Source: Mastigias papua (Eukaryota > Cnidaria > Scyphozoa > Rhizostomeae > Mastigiidae). From it: a DNA stretch of 64,000 nt. Location: assembly GCA_964019165.1 (NCBI GenBank), contig OZ025283.1:4971001-5035000 (forward strand), in the 5' to 3' direction. Made by a program: the position numbers and the translations under genes. Below are positions 11,066 through 22,731 of the stretch, piece after piece. The notes below the pieces were generated by a model that worked only from the letters and a program-made list of their open reading frames with translations, did no database searches and was not told the DNA's origin. Position 1 is the stretch's first letter. The number at the start of each line of letters is the position of its first letter.

Positions 11066-11690
11066 ATGACTTAAGTCGCTTAAGAACGTTCAGTTGTACC
11101 GCAGCTTTTTTACAAATGTTTGATATATGCAGGTCAAAGCTCAGTTTGTAATCTAGTGCCACACCTAGGAGTTTAACAGTCTCTTCAGATTTGATAGAAT
11201 GTCCTTGCAAGTCAAGATTTACGCCACAAGTATTTGTCTGGTCTTTTTTAACAAAAAGTGCATGGAATTTGTTCGGGTTCGCAATCATCTCATTTTGTTC
11301 GAGCCAAGACAAAGCACTGTCTGCTTCATTCTCCAAAACGTTGACAAGATCTGGCAAGGATTTGGAAAAGAAAGCTAGCGTGTTGTCATTAGCATAATTA
11401 TACATGGTTGCTTGCTTTATAAAAGAGAAAAGGTTATTTATGTAGAAATAGAAAAGTATAGGTCCTAAAACTGATCCCTGGGGCACTCCTGATACAATTT
11501 CTTGAAAAGAACTATAGACGTTATTTATTCGAACACTCTGCTTCCGTTTTTTAAGATAGGAATAAACGAGAACCAGGGCATTTTCAAGCCAAGCCATTGC
11601 TTTGGCATTGCGCTTTGTCCACAATGTGAAATCAGCGCTAGGTAACATAGATGTTAATATCAAACAAGAGTTAAGACTCAATGACATTGA
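11066..11690 (-). pseudogene. LINE reverse transcriptase, upstream half
   Basis: Minus-strand reverse transcriptase palm and thumb. Recognisable motifs are SFQEIVSGVPQGSVLGPI, then YANDNTLAFFSKS, where the usual A-D-D active site reads A-N-D, and later KLLGVALDYKLSFDLHI. The substitution of the first catalytic aspartate should abolish polymerase activity. The frame continues to KRLKSFIG and then runs into the inserted 6107-11056 element exactly at the 9-bp target duplication. Upstream of about 11590 the similarity fades. This half is open for 200 codons, in contrast to the more damaged downstream half. Confidence 0.85.
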
Positions 11691-11876
11691 GAGTGCAGAA
11701 AGGCTGATACTTACATAGAACTGTGATAATTAATCATTTAAATCTCTTAGGTAACCCCCATATAAGTATCATAGCCCCATACGAAGATACAAAAGTTTCT
11801 GGCTGGTTTTCGAACATTCATGTAGCGAATGAAAAAAACTGTAACGTGGTGTTTATGAACTGGAAGATTGTTTGTT

Positions 11877-12251
11877 GTGTTCGGTAAAGTTTCTCTTATC
11901 ATGCCTGCTCCTTAAAGTGTCGAACCCGCTCCATATGCACATTGGTAGACCCGTTGCAAGTTTATCGATGTTATACTTAGAACCATTCAATGAAATGAAT
12001 TCAAGGATGAAGTGCAATTCTTATCATCAAATCCTTAATGACGGTGGTAAAGTACCAATAAAGTCAACCAATTCAATTTTTATTGATGAAAATGGTATTA
12101 TTAGATGTAAGTCTAGATATGAGGCTTGGAAATATCCTATGTTGTTACAAGCACGTAATTCGTTTTCGCGTTTATTACTTATTGAAGCACATGGGCTTTT
12201 CATAATGGGGTTAGGGGAACTCTAAACTGCTTCTGCCTAAAGTATCGGGTT
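11877..12251 (+). pseudogene. BEL/Pao relic resumed: integrase zinc-binding region
   Basis: Downstream part of the BEL relic that begins near 3380. A weak block reads IQ-NEFKDEVQFLSS (with a stop). The clear one is FIDENGIIRCKSRYEAW, then PMLLQARNSFSRLLLIEAHG, the segment that precedes and includes the first histidine of the BEL integrase H2C2 finger. It ends at KYRVLK where the fold-back element begins at 12252. Continuity with the upstream part is supported by the 10-bp duplication that flanks the intervening LINE. Confidence 0.7.
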
Positions 12252-12489
12252 CTTAAGCCCTGTTTACACTACACAAACTAACCCTCCGGCGAACCTTGGT
12301 TAGTTTAACCTAGTTAGATCTTTTGACTTGTAAACGTAATTAACCCGGGTTCGCCACAGGTTCGACCCACTTTAAATTGACCCTGCAACATAGGTGGGTT
12401 CACTATGGCACGCCATATATGACAAAAGTGGTTGAAAATCACATGGTATAGGTTGAGAAACTAGAAACCATCGATTGGGGGTTAAGATT

Positions 12490-12677
<188 letters not shown>

Positions 12678-12696
12678 GCTATTTCGCATTAAGAAC

Positions 12697-13023
12697 TTAG
12701 AAATCCCTTTCTGCTTTAGCAGCTTCATAAATGTCTTTTACCAATGTGCTCCATCTTTTTCTGTCTTGTGCCAGTAATCTGAGATTTCTCATATCGTCTA
12801 TAGATTTAAGCTGGGTGAAATTATACTTGTTGTTGTGTGTGTAGTTCGTAAGCCTTATTATGTCATTGTGTAGTGAGTTTGGCAGTGTAGTTGTGGGTCT
12901 TCCTCTAAAGTTCTTTGAGTTCGAATTTTCAAAATAATAGTTCATGGCTTTCTGTGCCGGTGTTTCTGGACTTAAACGTAGTACGTGACCAAAAAGCCTC
13001 CATCTGCTTTGCAGTATTTCCAA
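12697..13023 (-). pseudogene. LINE C-terminal fragment inside the fold-back arm
   Basis: A 108-codon minus-strand frame with RWRLFGHVLRLSPETPAQKA near the start, RGRPTTTLPNSLHNDI in the middle and [18 protein letters not shown] near the end. This is the typical C-terminal region of an RTE/endonuclease-RT type LINE (the W-GHV-R and QDR-W motifs). The stop is followed at once by a (TA)n tail. Both sides of the insert end in TTCACCAGGT, consistent with a target duplication, but because that word belongs to the surrounding repeat it is not decisive. Only the last tenth of the LINE is present. Confidence 0.75.
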
Positions 13024-13209
13024 CGAAAGTACTTCTTCACCTGTTTCACCAGGTGATAGTTGAAATTCACCACGTGATGGTTGAAATTCATCGATTGAAA
13101 TTTACCAGGTGATAGTTGAAATTCACCAAGTGATGGTTGAAATTAATCGATTGAAAGTCATCGATTGAAATTCATCGACTAAAATTTATCGGAGTTACGG
13201 AGGTGAGGC

Positions 13210-14060
13210 TTGACTAGTACTGACAACATGTCGGCAGAAGAAGACCTTCGAAGTTTCTTAGTTGCAGTTGATAACTTAGTTGGCTTTATAGATGAAAATC
13301 GGTTTTCATGCGATTTTTCTCAAGAATATTCTGTCCGTAAGCTTGAAGATGCGATTCGTATACTTATGGGGATCTCCTTGGCAATCTCCAATGTGGATCA
13401 CATGTATAATGAAGTGAAGGATCTGGTGGAGGGACCCATCACAAATTTATGCACTTTATTGTATGAGCTTAATACCAGTAAGACCGTGCAGCAAGGAGAA
13501 GCTAGGGCGATGGAAACACGTATAGAGCAAGCATTGATTGGTGGGCGGCCTAAGTACATTGTTACGAAGGAACAACTGGAATGCCTGAGGGAAACAGGTT
13601 TTTGGCTGAAGAAAGATTGCATTATTCTTTGGCATTCATGAACGCACCTTACTGAGACGGAGGGCAGAGTTGAGCCTGCTAGAAAACTTTTCAGCTATTT
13701 CTGATGAAGATTTTGATAGCCACATAGCAGATATTCTCAGAACAACTCCTTTTGTGAGAGAGAGTTTAATAAGGGGAAGACTTCTTAGCAGAGGGATATT
13801 TACTCCACGGCAGAGAGTAGTAAATACCACTCTCTTTGTGACTGTTCTTTGTTTCTTTCTTGGTATAGATCTACCTCCAAAATTCCACCTCACGTAGTAA
13901 ATTGGCGTCATTGTTTGATGAGACAATGCTGGTGATGAAACTGAATTCATTCCAGAGCTACAATGCCTGCCAAAAGTCTTTGAACACTTGCTATGATTTA
14001 CGCGATAGATGAGCTATAGCATCCCCTCCCCCATTAAACAATGTTGCATGAAGCAAATAT
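13210..14060 (+). pseudogene. Helix-turn-helix/integrase-type transposon gene, broken
   Basis: A plus-strand gene relic between the fold-back arms. 13210-13560 is open and alpha-helical in character (MSAEEDLRSFLVAVDNLVGF), followed by GGRPKYIVTKEQLECLRETG, a segment I associate with N-terminal helix-turn-helix regions of a transposon family with an integrase (rve) core. After a frameshift near 13610 a second frame continues with IALFFGIHERTLLRRRAEL and ISDEDFDSHIADILRTTPF, which fit the expected DNA-binding and following segments. Near 14010 a short YSIPSPI block fits the start of the integrase core. The core itself with its D, D, E residues is missing, so it is not functional. Confidence 0.55.
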
Positions 14061-14108
14061 GGGCAACTCGAAGGCCAAAAGTGATGCGTGTTTCAGGGGG
14101 GAGGGGGT

Positions 14109-14430
14109 CTACATTTCAAGTGGTGTCAAGGAGACGCGGCAGGAGTCGGAAATCAATACAATTGTGTGGGTGTTCCAACTACTTTTGGTATGCATTGTTC
14201 TTGGCTCTGGTGACGGTCTTACGGTGCTACTTTGTATACTTGCCTCCTCTATAATGGTATTTCTAGGCCTAAATAAGTGAGATATTTCATGTTCAATATC
14301 ATTGATGTTGTTGGGATTTACTTCACTTCTTTCTCCTCCATTTAATATTCCATCGCTCTGGGCTATGGCACTCGATAGCTCCCTTACTCGAGCTACTAAC
14401 TCAATTATCGTTCCCCTCGTGTTCGCCGCC
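14109..14430 (-). CDS. Unrecognised open frame, possible first exon
   Basis: A minus-strand frame with an internal ATG at about 14430 (MAANTRGTIIELVARVRELS) that extends with SAIAQSDGILNGGE and NDIEHEISHLFRPRNT. The part upstream of that ATG is only translated minisatellite. It is divergent from the integrase-type gene on the other strand, within the same fold-back element, and might be a second gene of the parent element. Family unknown; chance remains possible. Confidence 0.35.
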
Positions 14431-14460
14431 ATTTGTAATAAATCTGAAATGGCGGTAAAA

Positions 14461-14990
14461 TCGTAACACTTGAATTTCAATTGATGAATTTCAACTACCA
14501 CCTGGTGAATTTCAACCATCACCTGGTGAAATTCAACTATCACCTGGTAAATTTCAATCGATGCATTTCAACCATCACGTGGTGGATTTCAACTATCACC
14601 TGGTGAATTTCAACTAACACCTGATGAATTTCAATCGATGAATTTCAACCATCTCGTGGTGAATTTCAACTATCACTTGGTGAATTTCAACTATCACATG
14701 ATGAATTCAAATTGATGAATTTCAAACATCACTTGGTGGATTTCAAATATCACGTGGTGAATTTCAACTATCACTTGATGAATTTCAACTATCACCTGAT
14801 GAATTTCAATCGATGAATTTCAGCCATCACTTGGTGGATTTCAACTATCACCTGGTGAATTTCAATCAATGAATTTCAACCATCACTTGGTGAATTTCAA
14901 CTATCACCAGGTGACTTTCAACCATCACCCGATGAATTTCAACCGTCGCCTGGCGAATTTCAACCATCGCCTGGTAAAATCTCAACCCCC
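14461..14990. repeat. Right minisatellite arm
   Basis: Roughly 25 tandem copies of a unit close to GGTGAATTTCAACTATCACC with interspersed shorter ATCGATGAATTTCAA units. It is the inverse of the left arm. Units vary at a few positions, so the array is old enough to have diverged or was formed by expansion of several variants. Confidence 0.9.
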
Positions 14991-15252
14991 AATCGATGGT
15001 TTTCACTTTCTCAACCTATACCATGTGATTTTCAACCACTTGTGTCATATATGGCGTGCCATAGGTTCACCCGAGCTCGCCCCGGGTTAGTTGCTGTTAA
15101 TGCAGTGTAAACGCAAATCAGGGTCGATCCCGGGGCAGTTTTGCTATTGGCGCATGCGTGTTTCTGAATTGTTGCAAAGCGCGACATTTCATTCGACAAT
15201 TTATCACTTTAGACTAAAAACTGAATTGAAAATCAAACAAATCTTTCCTAAA

Positions 15253-16001
15253 ATGAGTATGGAAGCTATCGACAGAGGCTCAACTTGAGCTGATGAAGAA
15301 GCTTTACTCCTGATAAGCATTTGGGCCGACGAGAGAATCCAACAGTAGTTCGATAGCTGCCTCAAGAGAAGGCCGATATGCGAAAAGATGGCGAAATGAT
15401 TGAAAGAAGAAGGGGGTTGCATCCGTTCATTTTCTCCGATAAATGAGAAAATAAAACAGTTGAAGGAAAGTTACAAGAAGGTAAAAGACAATAATAGTTT
15501 GTCGGGAAGGAAGAGAAGAACGTTAAAATATTTCGAGAAGATCGACGAGATAATAGGAAATAGGCCCATCACTAGGCCTCCAAATGTACTGAGAGCAGTG
15601 AGACAGGCCTTCACGATAGCATAGGGGAAGACGAGTCAGCTGATATGGAGGCCACTGAGTCATGTGGAAGTATTGTCTCAGATAATGAAACAATAAACCT
15701 TACCTTTGATGGACATAACCCTTTGCTTGAATCAACCTCATCACCGCAAGCTTCTACTATCTCCAGTTCCAGTCCAGCTACAGAATGGGCTCCTCAGGAA
15801 GAGAACTCAAAATCAAAGGAGCAAACATATAAAGATAAGGTTGCAGACATGAAAGACAAAATACTGTCTTATGGAAGAGGTAAGAGTAAGAAGAGAAGTA
15901 GGAATGATATTTTCCTTTCAACTACTCTTGAAATAATACAGAAGCATCAGCAGGAAGCAGATGAGCGTTGCATTATTACAATCAGCAGGATGCATTTTTA
16001 A
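15253..16001 (+). pseudogene. Myb/SANT-like protein (Harbinger accessory type), broken
   Basis: From an ATG at 15253 the frame gives EEALLLISIWADERIQ, later FSPINEKIKQLKESYKKVKD and KYFEKIDEIIGNRP. This is a Myb/SANT-like (trihelix type) DNA-binding domain, the kind encoded next to Harbinger transposases, where it helps transposase bind DNA. Three in-frame stops interrupt it (TGA 15286, TAG 15346, TGA 15397), and a one-base shift near 15610 leads into the serine-rich C-terminal part (15645-16001). It stops being recognisable at ADERC, where the next LINE begins. No transposase is beside it; the Harbinger element at 2531 is 12 kb away and not evidently the same copy. Confidence 0.75.
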
Positions 16002-16014
16002 CAAATATAGTCAT

Positions 16015-17920
16015 TAACAGATGTAAAGTTTTACAATTAATACGTGCCTTGATCTCAATAAGGCCGTTGGCAGTGAAAATATTTCTATTCATATGATTAA
16101 GATATGTGATGCCTCCATAGTTGAACCCTTATGCTTAATTTTCGAAAAATCCTTGGATACAGGAACTTATCCTTCTGATTGGAAAAAGCGAATATAGTTC
16201 CTATTCATAAGAAAGGGTGCAGGCAGGATAAAGTCAATTACAGGCCAAATTCACTGTCATCAATTTTTGGGGAGATATTTGAAAAAGTTTTGTTTGATGA
16301 GATTTATCAACATCTATGCGTGAATGGAATACTAGTTCAACAGCAATCAGGTTTTCGTCCAGGAGACTCCACCATTAACCAGCTATTATCTATAACTCAC
16401 AACATTTACAAAGCATTTGAAGCGCGTCCTACACTTGAAACTAGGGCTATCTTTCTTGACCTTACCAAAGCGTTTGACAGGGTCTGGCATGAAGGACTTC
16501 TTATCAAATAAAAATGTTATGGTGTGAATGGGCATCTCTTTACTTTAATTGAGAATTATTTGGCTGATCGCAAACAGCGGGTTATTTTGAACGGTAAATG
16601 CCCTGAATGGGCAACGATCTGTGCTGGTGTACGTCAAGGCTCTTTCTTGGGTCCTCTGTTCTTCCTTGTCTATATAAATGACTTGACTGCTAATTTGACA
16701 TGTGAGGTGAAGATGTTTGCGGATGACACATCACTTTTCACGATTGTAGATGATATAGGAATATCTGCTGGTGAGCTCAATGCAGATCTTGACAAAGTTC
16801 AATTATGAGCATGGCAATGGAAAATGCAATTTAATGCAAATAAAACCAAGGAAGTGGCTTTTTCATGCAAAAAAGTAAAACCATGCCACCCTCTAGCTTC
16901 ACTAGGCAATGATAAAATTGAAAGAAAATCTTAGCATAAGCATCTTGGTATGCAAGTTGAGTCTGAGCTGAATTTTCAAAGTCACATCAATGAGGCTATG
17001 GGAAGAGCAAGAAGGGGTATAGGAATGATAAGGTATATGTCGAGGTATGTTTCCAGGGATGTACTAAACAAAGTCTACAAGCTATATGCAAGACCACATT
17101 TGGACTACGGAGATATGATTTATCACAAATATGATCCAGAAATGTGTCTATCACTGACGCAAAGGCTTGAACAGACACAATATTCTGCAGCTTTGGCTGT
17201 TAGTGGCGCTTGGAGGGGTACAACTAGGCAGAGGCTTTATGAGGAAATAGGATGGGAAAGTCTGTATCACAGGAGGTGGTATAGAAGGATGTGTCATTTC
17301 TTCAAACTAGTAAAATCTCGATCACCAGGTTATTTGTTTGATGAAATCTCTCTTGAACGTCAGGTTAGTTACAATCTCAGGAATGCCCGGGATTATGAAG
17401 TACACGCTCCTAGGACCTATCGTTTTTCCAACACTTATTTTTACAACACCTTGTTCGAGTGGAATTTGCTACAGGAAGAAATAAAAAATTCCGTATCCCT
17501 TTTTCAATTCAAAAGCAAATTACTAAAGCTTATTAGACCTCAGAAAAATCCACTTATAATATTTCTGATATTGAAGGTGTTCGATACCTCACAAAATTGC
17601 GTTTGGAATTTAGTACGCTAAATGAACATAGATTTAGGCACAACTTTGACAGTCTGACACCCTTCTACGCTTGTGGCATTGACAAAGAAGACAATGAGCA
17701 CTTTTTCCTACACTGCTCAAAGTTTTATTTGATGCGCCAGAATCTCTTTGGTCAGCTCTCTGACATCCCTGGTCTAATTCTAAATTCAGATGATAAACCT
17801 TTTTGAGATTTGCTTCTGTTTTGAGATTCAAAATATAGTGTTGCTAGCAATCGAAAAATACTTGAAGTAACGATTTCTTTTTTCAGACATACGAAAATGT
17901 TTTCTGATATAAATTGAGTA
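16015..17920 (+). pseudogene. LINE reverse transcriptase, nearly complete RT to C-terminus
   Basis: A plus-strand LINE. In order: NISIHMIKICDASIVEPL near 16070, IVPIHKKG and NYRPNSLSS at 16195-16260, FLDLTKAFDRVWHEGLL (first catalytic aspartate) near 16455, GVRQGSFLGPLFFLVYINDL near 16630, MFADDTSLFT (intact YxDD-equivalent) near 16712, then HLDYGDMIY near 17095. The end-of-protein block is LNEHRFRHNFD and a C-x-C-H type finger with EHFFLHC near 17620-17710. Stops at 16509, 16806 and 16933 and a shift near 17590 break it. Endonuclease is missing (5-prime truncation). It starts right after the Myb/SANT-like pseudogene. Confidence 0.9.
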
Positions 17921-18559
17921 AAACTACAGCAGTAGCAATCTTGTGTTAATTTTCATTGCTTTATTGTTATAACTTTATCAGGTTTCTTGTAAAGGAGTGC
18001 TCCCATCTGCACCTGGCCCACTTGGCCTATCATTATAAAGTTTCCGACATCCCATTCGGTGGTCACACACACTCAAACTTTTGAGCAAGCAACTGGATAA
18101 AGGTGCTTTAAGGTGATAGAGTCTACTTTTTGAGACACATGGTTGAAATTAGTTGAAATTAGTGCTTTTTTTGTTTGTGAGTACCCTTTGTCTTGGTAAA
18201 TTGCAATATATAACGATTGAAAGTGGCCATCGTAGATGGAACTCGCTGACAAATTGTCCTTTCCTTTTATGTCAGCCACGGGTTTTGTAAGTTTGTTTAG
18301 TCTCTTTTAATTCTTTGTTATATAGAAAAAAAAGATGAGCGCCTCTATAAGCTGGAGGAAGCAAGAAGACAAAAGAATTGGAAATAGAAGGGAAAACGGA
18401 GGCGAGAGTACAGGCAGTATGAAATTTTCATCATGCAGATGATGTGAAACATGTTTACACTCTAACACAGCGAACAATTTACAAACTGTGCGTACACAAT
18501 TTAGAAAGCATAACCTATGAGTGAAAGCTTCTAAGTGCCCTTTTAGTGCTGATTGTGTC
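17921..18559. other. Spacer, nothing recognised
   Basis: About 640 bp with no supported gene. The short frames on both strands have no family features. Confidence 0.4.
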
Positions 18560-19940
18560 ATATATATTTAGGCCACACTGTTTCCAGCAAGGGCATCCAC
18601 GCTGATCCTTCCAAGATTAAAGCTGTCCATGATCTTCAACCCCTAAAAATTTAGACCATTTAAGAACATTTTTAGGGTTGGCTGGATATTATCGTAAATT
18701 TATTCCAGAATTTGCTGCTATAGCTACATCGCTTACTGATCTAACAAAAAATTTGCAAAATATATGTGGACGGATAAAGATCACCATGCATTTGTGTCCT
18801 TCAAAGCCTTGTTATGTTCACCTCCAGTTTTAGCTTATCCACCATTCCAGAAACCATTCATCGTGCAAACTAATGCTTCCCACGTAGGGTTGGGGGCTGT
18901 ATAAGCTCAAATAGACGATAATGGGAGAGAGCGAGTATTATTTTATGCCAGTCGTACCCTATCTGGTCGGGAACGTAACTATACTACAACGGAAAAGGAG
19001 GCTTTAGCCATTGTTTTCGCTGTACAACATTTTCGTGTCTACTTATATCGTCGTGATTTTTGCAGTGTCACTTACACCAGTGCATAGCATTGGTTACACT
19101 CAGTAGGACCCAAAGGACGCATTGTCAGGTGGATACTTACACTTCACGAATATACAATTATCGTTAAACATCGACCTGGGTCCTTAAACCAGAATGCTGA
19201 TGCTCTCTCGCGCCTTAAGCATCCCATGGCAGGCATTGACCAGCCAGGTCCCAATACAATTGTGAATTGCTTGGTTAGTCTCATACCAGAAACCAATATT
19301 TTTGATACTCAGTGTAATGACCAAGATATTTGTAAAGCAATTGAAATGAAAACTAATGGTTTCCCAAATCCCCTTCTTTTTGCATGCAAATGTAATGATG
19401 CCTTGCGCTCCCTATAGCATTGCTGGGATGAGCTATATGTTAGCAACGGCCTCTTGGTAAGATCAGTTGTCCGTCATAAAAGGTTGCCAAGAAATTTACT
19501 TGTTCTTCCCCAAAGCGTTATTAGTATCGTCCTCCAAAATCTGCACTGTAGTCCATGTGGAGAGCATATGGGAGTGACACGTATTGGTCTGCACGTACTG
19601 TTCCATCTGGAGAGCATATGGGAGCGCACGCTCTGCAAGCGAAAGACAATTTCTTTTGGCTAAAGATGCAAGAGACAGTCAAAAACTTTGTTAGAGCTTG
19701 CACTAAATGCCGCAAAAGTAAGCCTGAGATTCAATACACCAGGGCACGTATGCAGCCCATACAGGTTAGTGAACCGTTCGTCTTCTGGACCCTCGATTAT
19801 ATGGGACCTTTAAGAGAAACTTCCAAGGTAAACAAGCATATCCTTGTTCTTATGGGTCACCTTACATAATGGTGCTAGGCATTCCCTACTCACGATCAAA
19901 AGGTCTCACCGGTTGCTTCAATTCTCGTCTCTATTGGTTG

Positions 19941-21209
19941 CAGGGGCGGATCCAGGGTAATGCACAAGCCTTACGTAAGGCAGTCGAATTTCGAGAAAAC
20001 TGTTCGTAAGTCCCCCCGCAGCATCGTTCGGATATTTGTGTACCCCCGTACCTGGTCTCGTCATCACTTTTGTGCTGAGTGCTGAGAACGACTTGAGTGC
20101 TCCATATTTGGCTCATCGCTTATTGTGTCTTGAAATGTAGCCTGTCAGGACACTATTGTGCTTCGATAGGAGACAATTGTAAGGCGCTCTAAAACAATTG
20201 TGATACAGTAGAATCTATTGTGCAGCATAACGAGTTTGATGTGCTGCACAAACCATTGTCGAGAATTTAAGATGCTGTACAATCATCTGACATTTTAGAT
20301 AAAAGAAAACAATACTGAAATCAAATCACCAGTAATCCGCACTATTGTTAAGTTTTGCTGCACGATTGTCAGGCTCTGCCGTACGATTGTTAGTTGTCGC
20401 TGCACAATTGCAATTGTTTAGTTTGTTCAGATTCAGTGTCATTGGTAGCTGGCTGCTTCAGACTCAGAGACGTTATTCAACATTTTGATGAGTCAGTTGA
20501 CAAGTCTTAGGCCCTGCATGTCTCTAGGTACAAATGTTGTTCATTCCCTGGTCAAAGACAATACCGGAAGCATATTTTCAAAGACACATTTTTCTTGGAT
20601 TTCAGAACTGAGGGGCTGATCAATAATTACGTCTCGCTTTGGGGGTAGGTAGTTCTAAACGTTTCTCGTGATTCTTCGTAACTGTCTTCATTTCTTAAGC
20701 ATCAAATGGGAAGAAAATCATTCGTCGCACTGCGGAACAAGTAACAGAACCAAGAGATTCCGTGCTGATGGGATAAACAGCACAGACGAACAAAAACAGT
20801 ACAACCTCAAAGATTGGCAGCCCGCTTTGAACGTCATGTTATCGATGACGTCGACTTTTGTGCAGAGGAAGGGGATATTTTAGAAATCGGTCATGAAAGT
20901 TGAATGCTTGTATTTATTAATATCGATAAGGAACCAGTTTGGACAAACGAATGTCAATGATATATTTTTCATCCATATTAGACCTCTTTTTACCATTTCT
21001 TTGTTAGCATTTACTGTTTTTTCGGATGATGTCTATTGTGTGTTTCAAGAGAGAGCCACTGAAAGAGAAGCAAATAATGTGAACAGCTGAAATATATGTA
21101 TGATACTGACAAAACTAGGCGTGGCAACCAGCCAGCTTTGAGCCACGCCCTTGCCTTAATTGTTTCCTATGTTGTGCTGCAGTCAGTTTTATTCCTGTAT
21201 CCGCCCCTG
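19941..21209. mobile_element. Non-autonomous hAT-like DNA transposon
   Basis: A 1,269-bp insert with ends CAGGGGCGGATCCAGGG and, inverted, CAGGGGCGGATACAGG. The host integrase frame reads through SIG-FPRYF when the insert is removed, which implies a duplication of about five bases (GGTTG at 19936-19940 against GGTTT at 21210-21214), not the usual eight. A frame at 20668-20883 is not recognised. hAT-like by its ends; the short duplication is atypical or mutated. Confidence 0.65.
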
Positions 21210-21417
21210 GGTTTCCCAAGGTATTTTCTCGCTATGGACCCCCTACCATATTACACTCGGAGCAGGCACGAAATTTTGATGGTGTGTTGATGCGTGAGAT
21301 CTATAATCAAATGGGCATTAAGAAAACGCGCACTACTGCTTATCATCAGCAATGTGATGGGTTAGTAGAAAGGCAGAATCGCACTATTAGGTAGATGATT
21401 TCAAGTTTTGTTGCAGA

Positions 21418-22731
21418 CAGTGGCGTAGCGTCAGGGTATTCAAGGTATTCAGTGAATACCCTACAATTTCCAGAAAAAATAATAATCTCCATTATGTTGC
21501 GATAACAGTACTATTTCTCATATGCTCATTCAAATGGCAAATTTAACTCCTTGTAACGAGTTTACCTGCCTTAATATTCTAGCTGTGTAAGTGTGCAGAC
21601 GTGAATCGTTTGGAAGCAAGCAGATTTGTGAAGATTATGCAGAAGACCGAACGGGAACTTCATGTTAAACAGAAGTTCGTCACGAATACGCAGTGAATCC
21701 CGGTAGGGTGTTTCCACCAATCAAAATGCTCCATTTCATGAATAAATTTTTCCTTAATGAGCAAAAACAATCTCAAAATACGCTGAGAAATGACCAGCGT
21801 CCAGCCTCATACTACTAAAACCTCACATAGAGGCTAATAAACAATGAGCTTGAGTACTTGGAGTGGCGGAGCTGTTACTGAATACAAAGTAAATACGACA
21901 CGTGAAATTGTTAATAGGAGAGTTGAAAGGCTGACTTTTTAGCAAGAAAGTTCTGGTCAGGTGTAAATTATGTTATGTGGCAGCAGCGGCAAGAAAGACA
22001 AGTGAAAGGTAGGTAGCTCGTAGAGGTTCAGTCGCACGTAGGCCAAGTTCCCCAATGTCTCATTTTGTGGTGTTAGGAGGAGCCTATAGCTGTTTTGATT
22101 TCGTGAATATTATAACGACAGACGTCAAACATTCCCCTATATTTCTAAATATATGTAAGTTCCCTAGCTTAGTTTCTTTCTGTTTACATAATGCGTGCTG
22201 CTAGATTTGCACAATCCAACGGTATGCAGAGTCATGTGATATTGTCCCTATCAACATTCTGACTTATTAGTCATTCTCTGCTATTGTCCAGTTGCTATTG
22301 TAAAGAGTGTTCTTTTGTTAAGGCTTCGAGAACATTCTAGGCTTTGTTGTTATAGGCCCTACTCATGATTTGCTAGATGGATTTAACTTGACTATGGGGG
22401 AATAAGCGGTGGGTGATATCGTGACATCGCTGATTCAAAACTCATTTTCAAAATTATCACTCACGGAAAAAAGAGGATTATTGATAAGGGGAGGCCGAAG
22501 CCTTGCAATAACATTACACAGTCTAGATACAATGTCTAAAATTAATTTTCGGTTCCTCTCTGTTATGTGACCACGACCAACTGATGAATACAGGGTAGGA
22601 GATTGAGTTTTTTATTAGATATTTATGTTCAGGTTGATAAATGCCAAGCGACGTTAATTAGCCACACCCAGCCACACCCAGCCATACCCTATGATAGAAT
22701 ACCCAGCCAAAAAAGTCGCGCTACGCCACTG
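21418..22731. mobile_element. Non-autonomous hAT element with 8-bp duplication
   Basis: A 1,314-bp insert with ends CAGTGGCGTAGCG, inverted at 22719-22731, and a perfect target duplication GTTGCAGA (21410-21417 and 22732-22739). This fits hAT elements. No transposase is seen. Close to the right end a short CCAGCCACACCCAGCC tandem occurs. Removing it rejoins the host Gypsy integrase across SFVADCSIDL. Confidence 0.85.

Larger units (their letters stand above)
5410..11866 (-). mobile_element. LINE insertion within the BEL relic, split by a long-TIR element
   Basis: A minus-strand LINE flanked by a perfect 10-bp target duplication ATTGTTTGTT (5400-5409 and 11867-11876). Its two halves are 11866-11057 (5-prime) and 6106-5410 (3-prime), separated by the element at 6107-11056. 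The low-coordinate end runs into an A-rich tail (GAAATAAAATAAG on the minus strand). Endonuclease and the RT fingers are missing, so the copy is 5-prime truncated or rearranged. Removing the LINE and one duplication rejoins the BEL frame across ...LVRAIVC. Confidence 0.8.

Noticed and set aside
13398..13622. Minus-strand 74-codon frame
   Set aside because: Antisense to the helix-turn-helix/integrase-type gene, which has family-like motifs.
14461..14990. Minisatellite arm as a CRISPR array
   Set aside because: Units are contiguous, variable and mirrored on the other side of a fold-back element in animal DNA.
15286..15399. TGA codons in the Myb/SANT-like gene as selenocysteine or recoded tryptophan
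   Set aside because: A TAG is also present, the C-terminal part is frameshifted, and no recoding element was seen; simple decay explains it.
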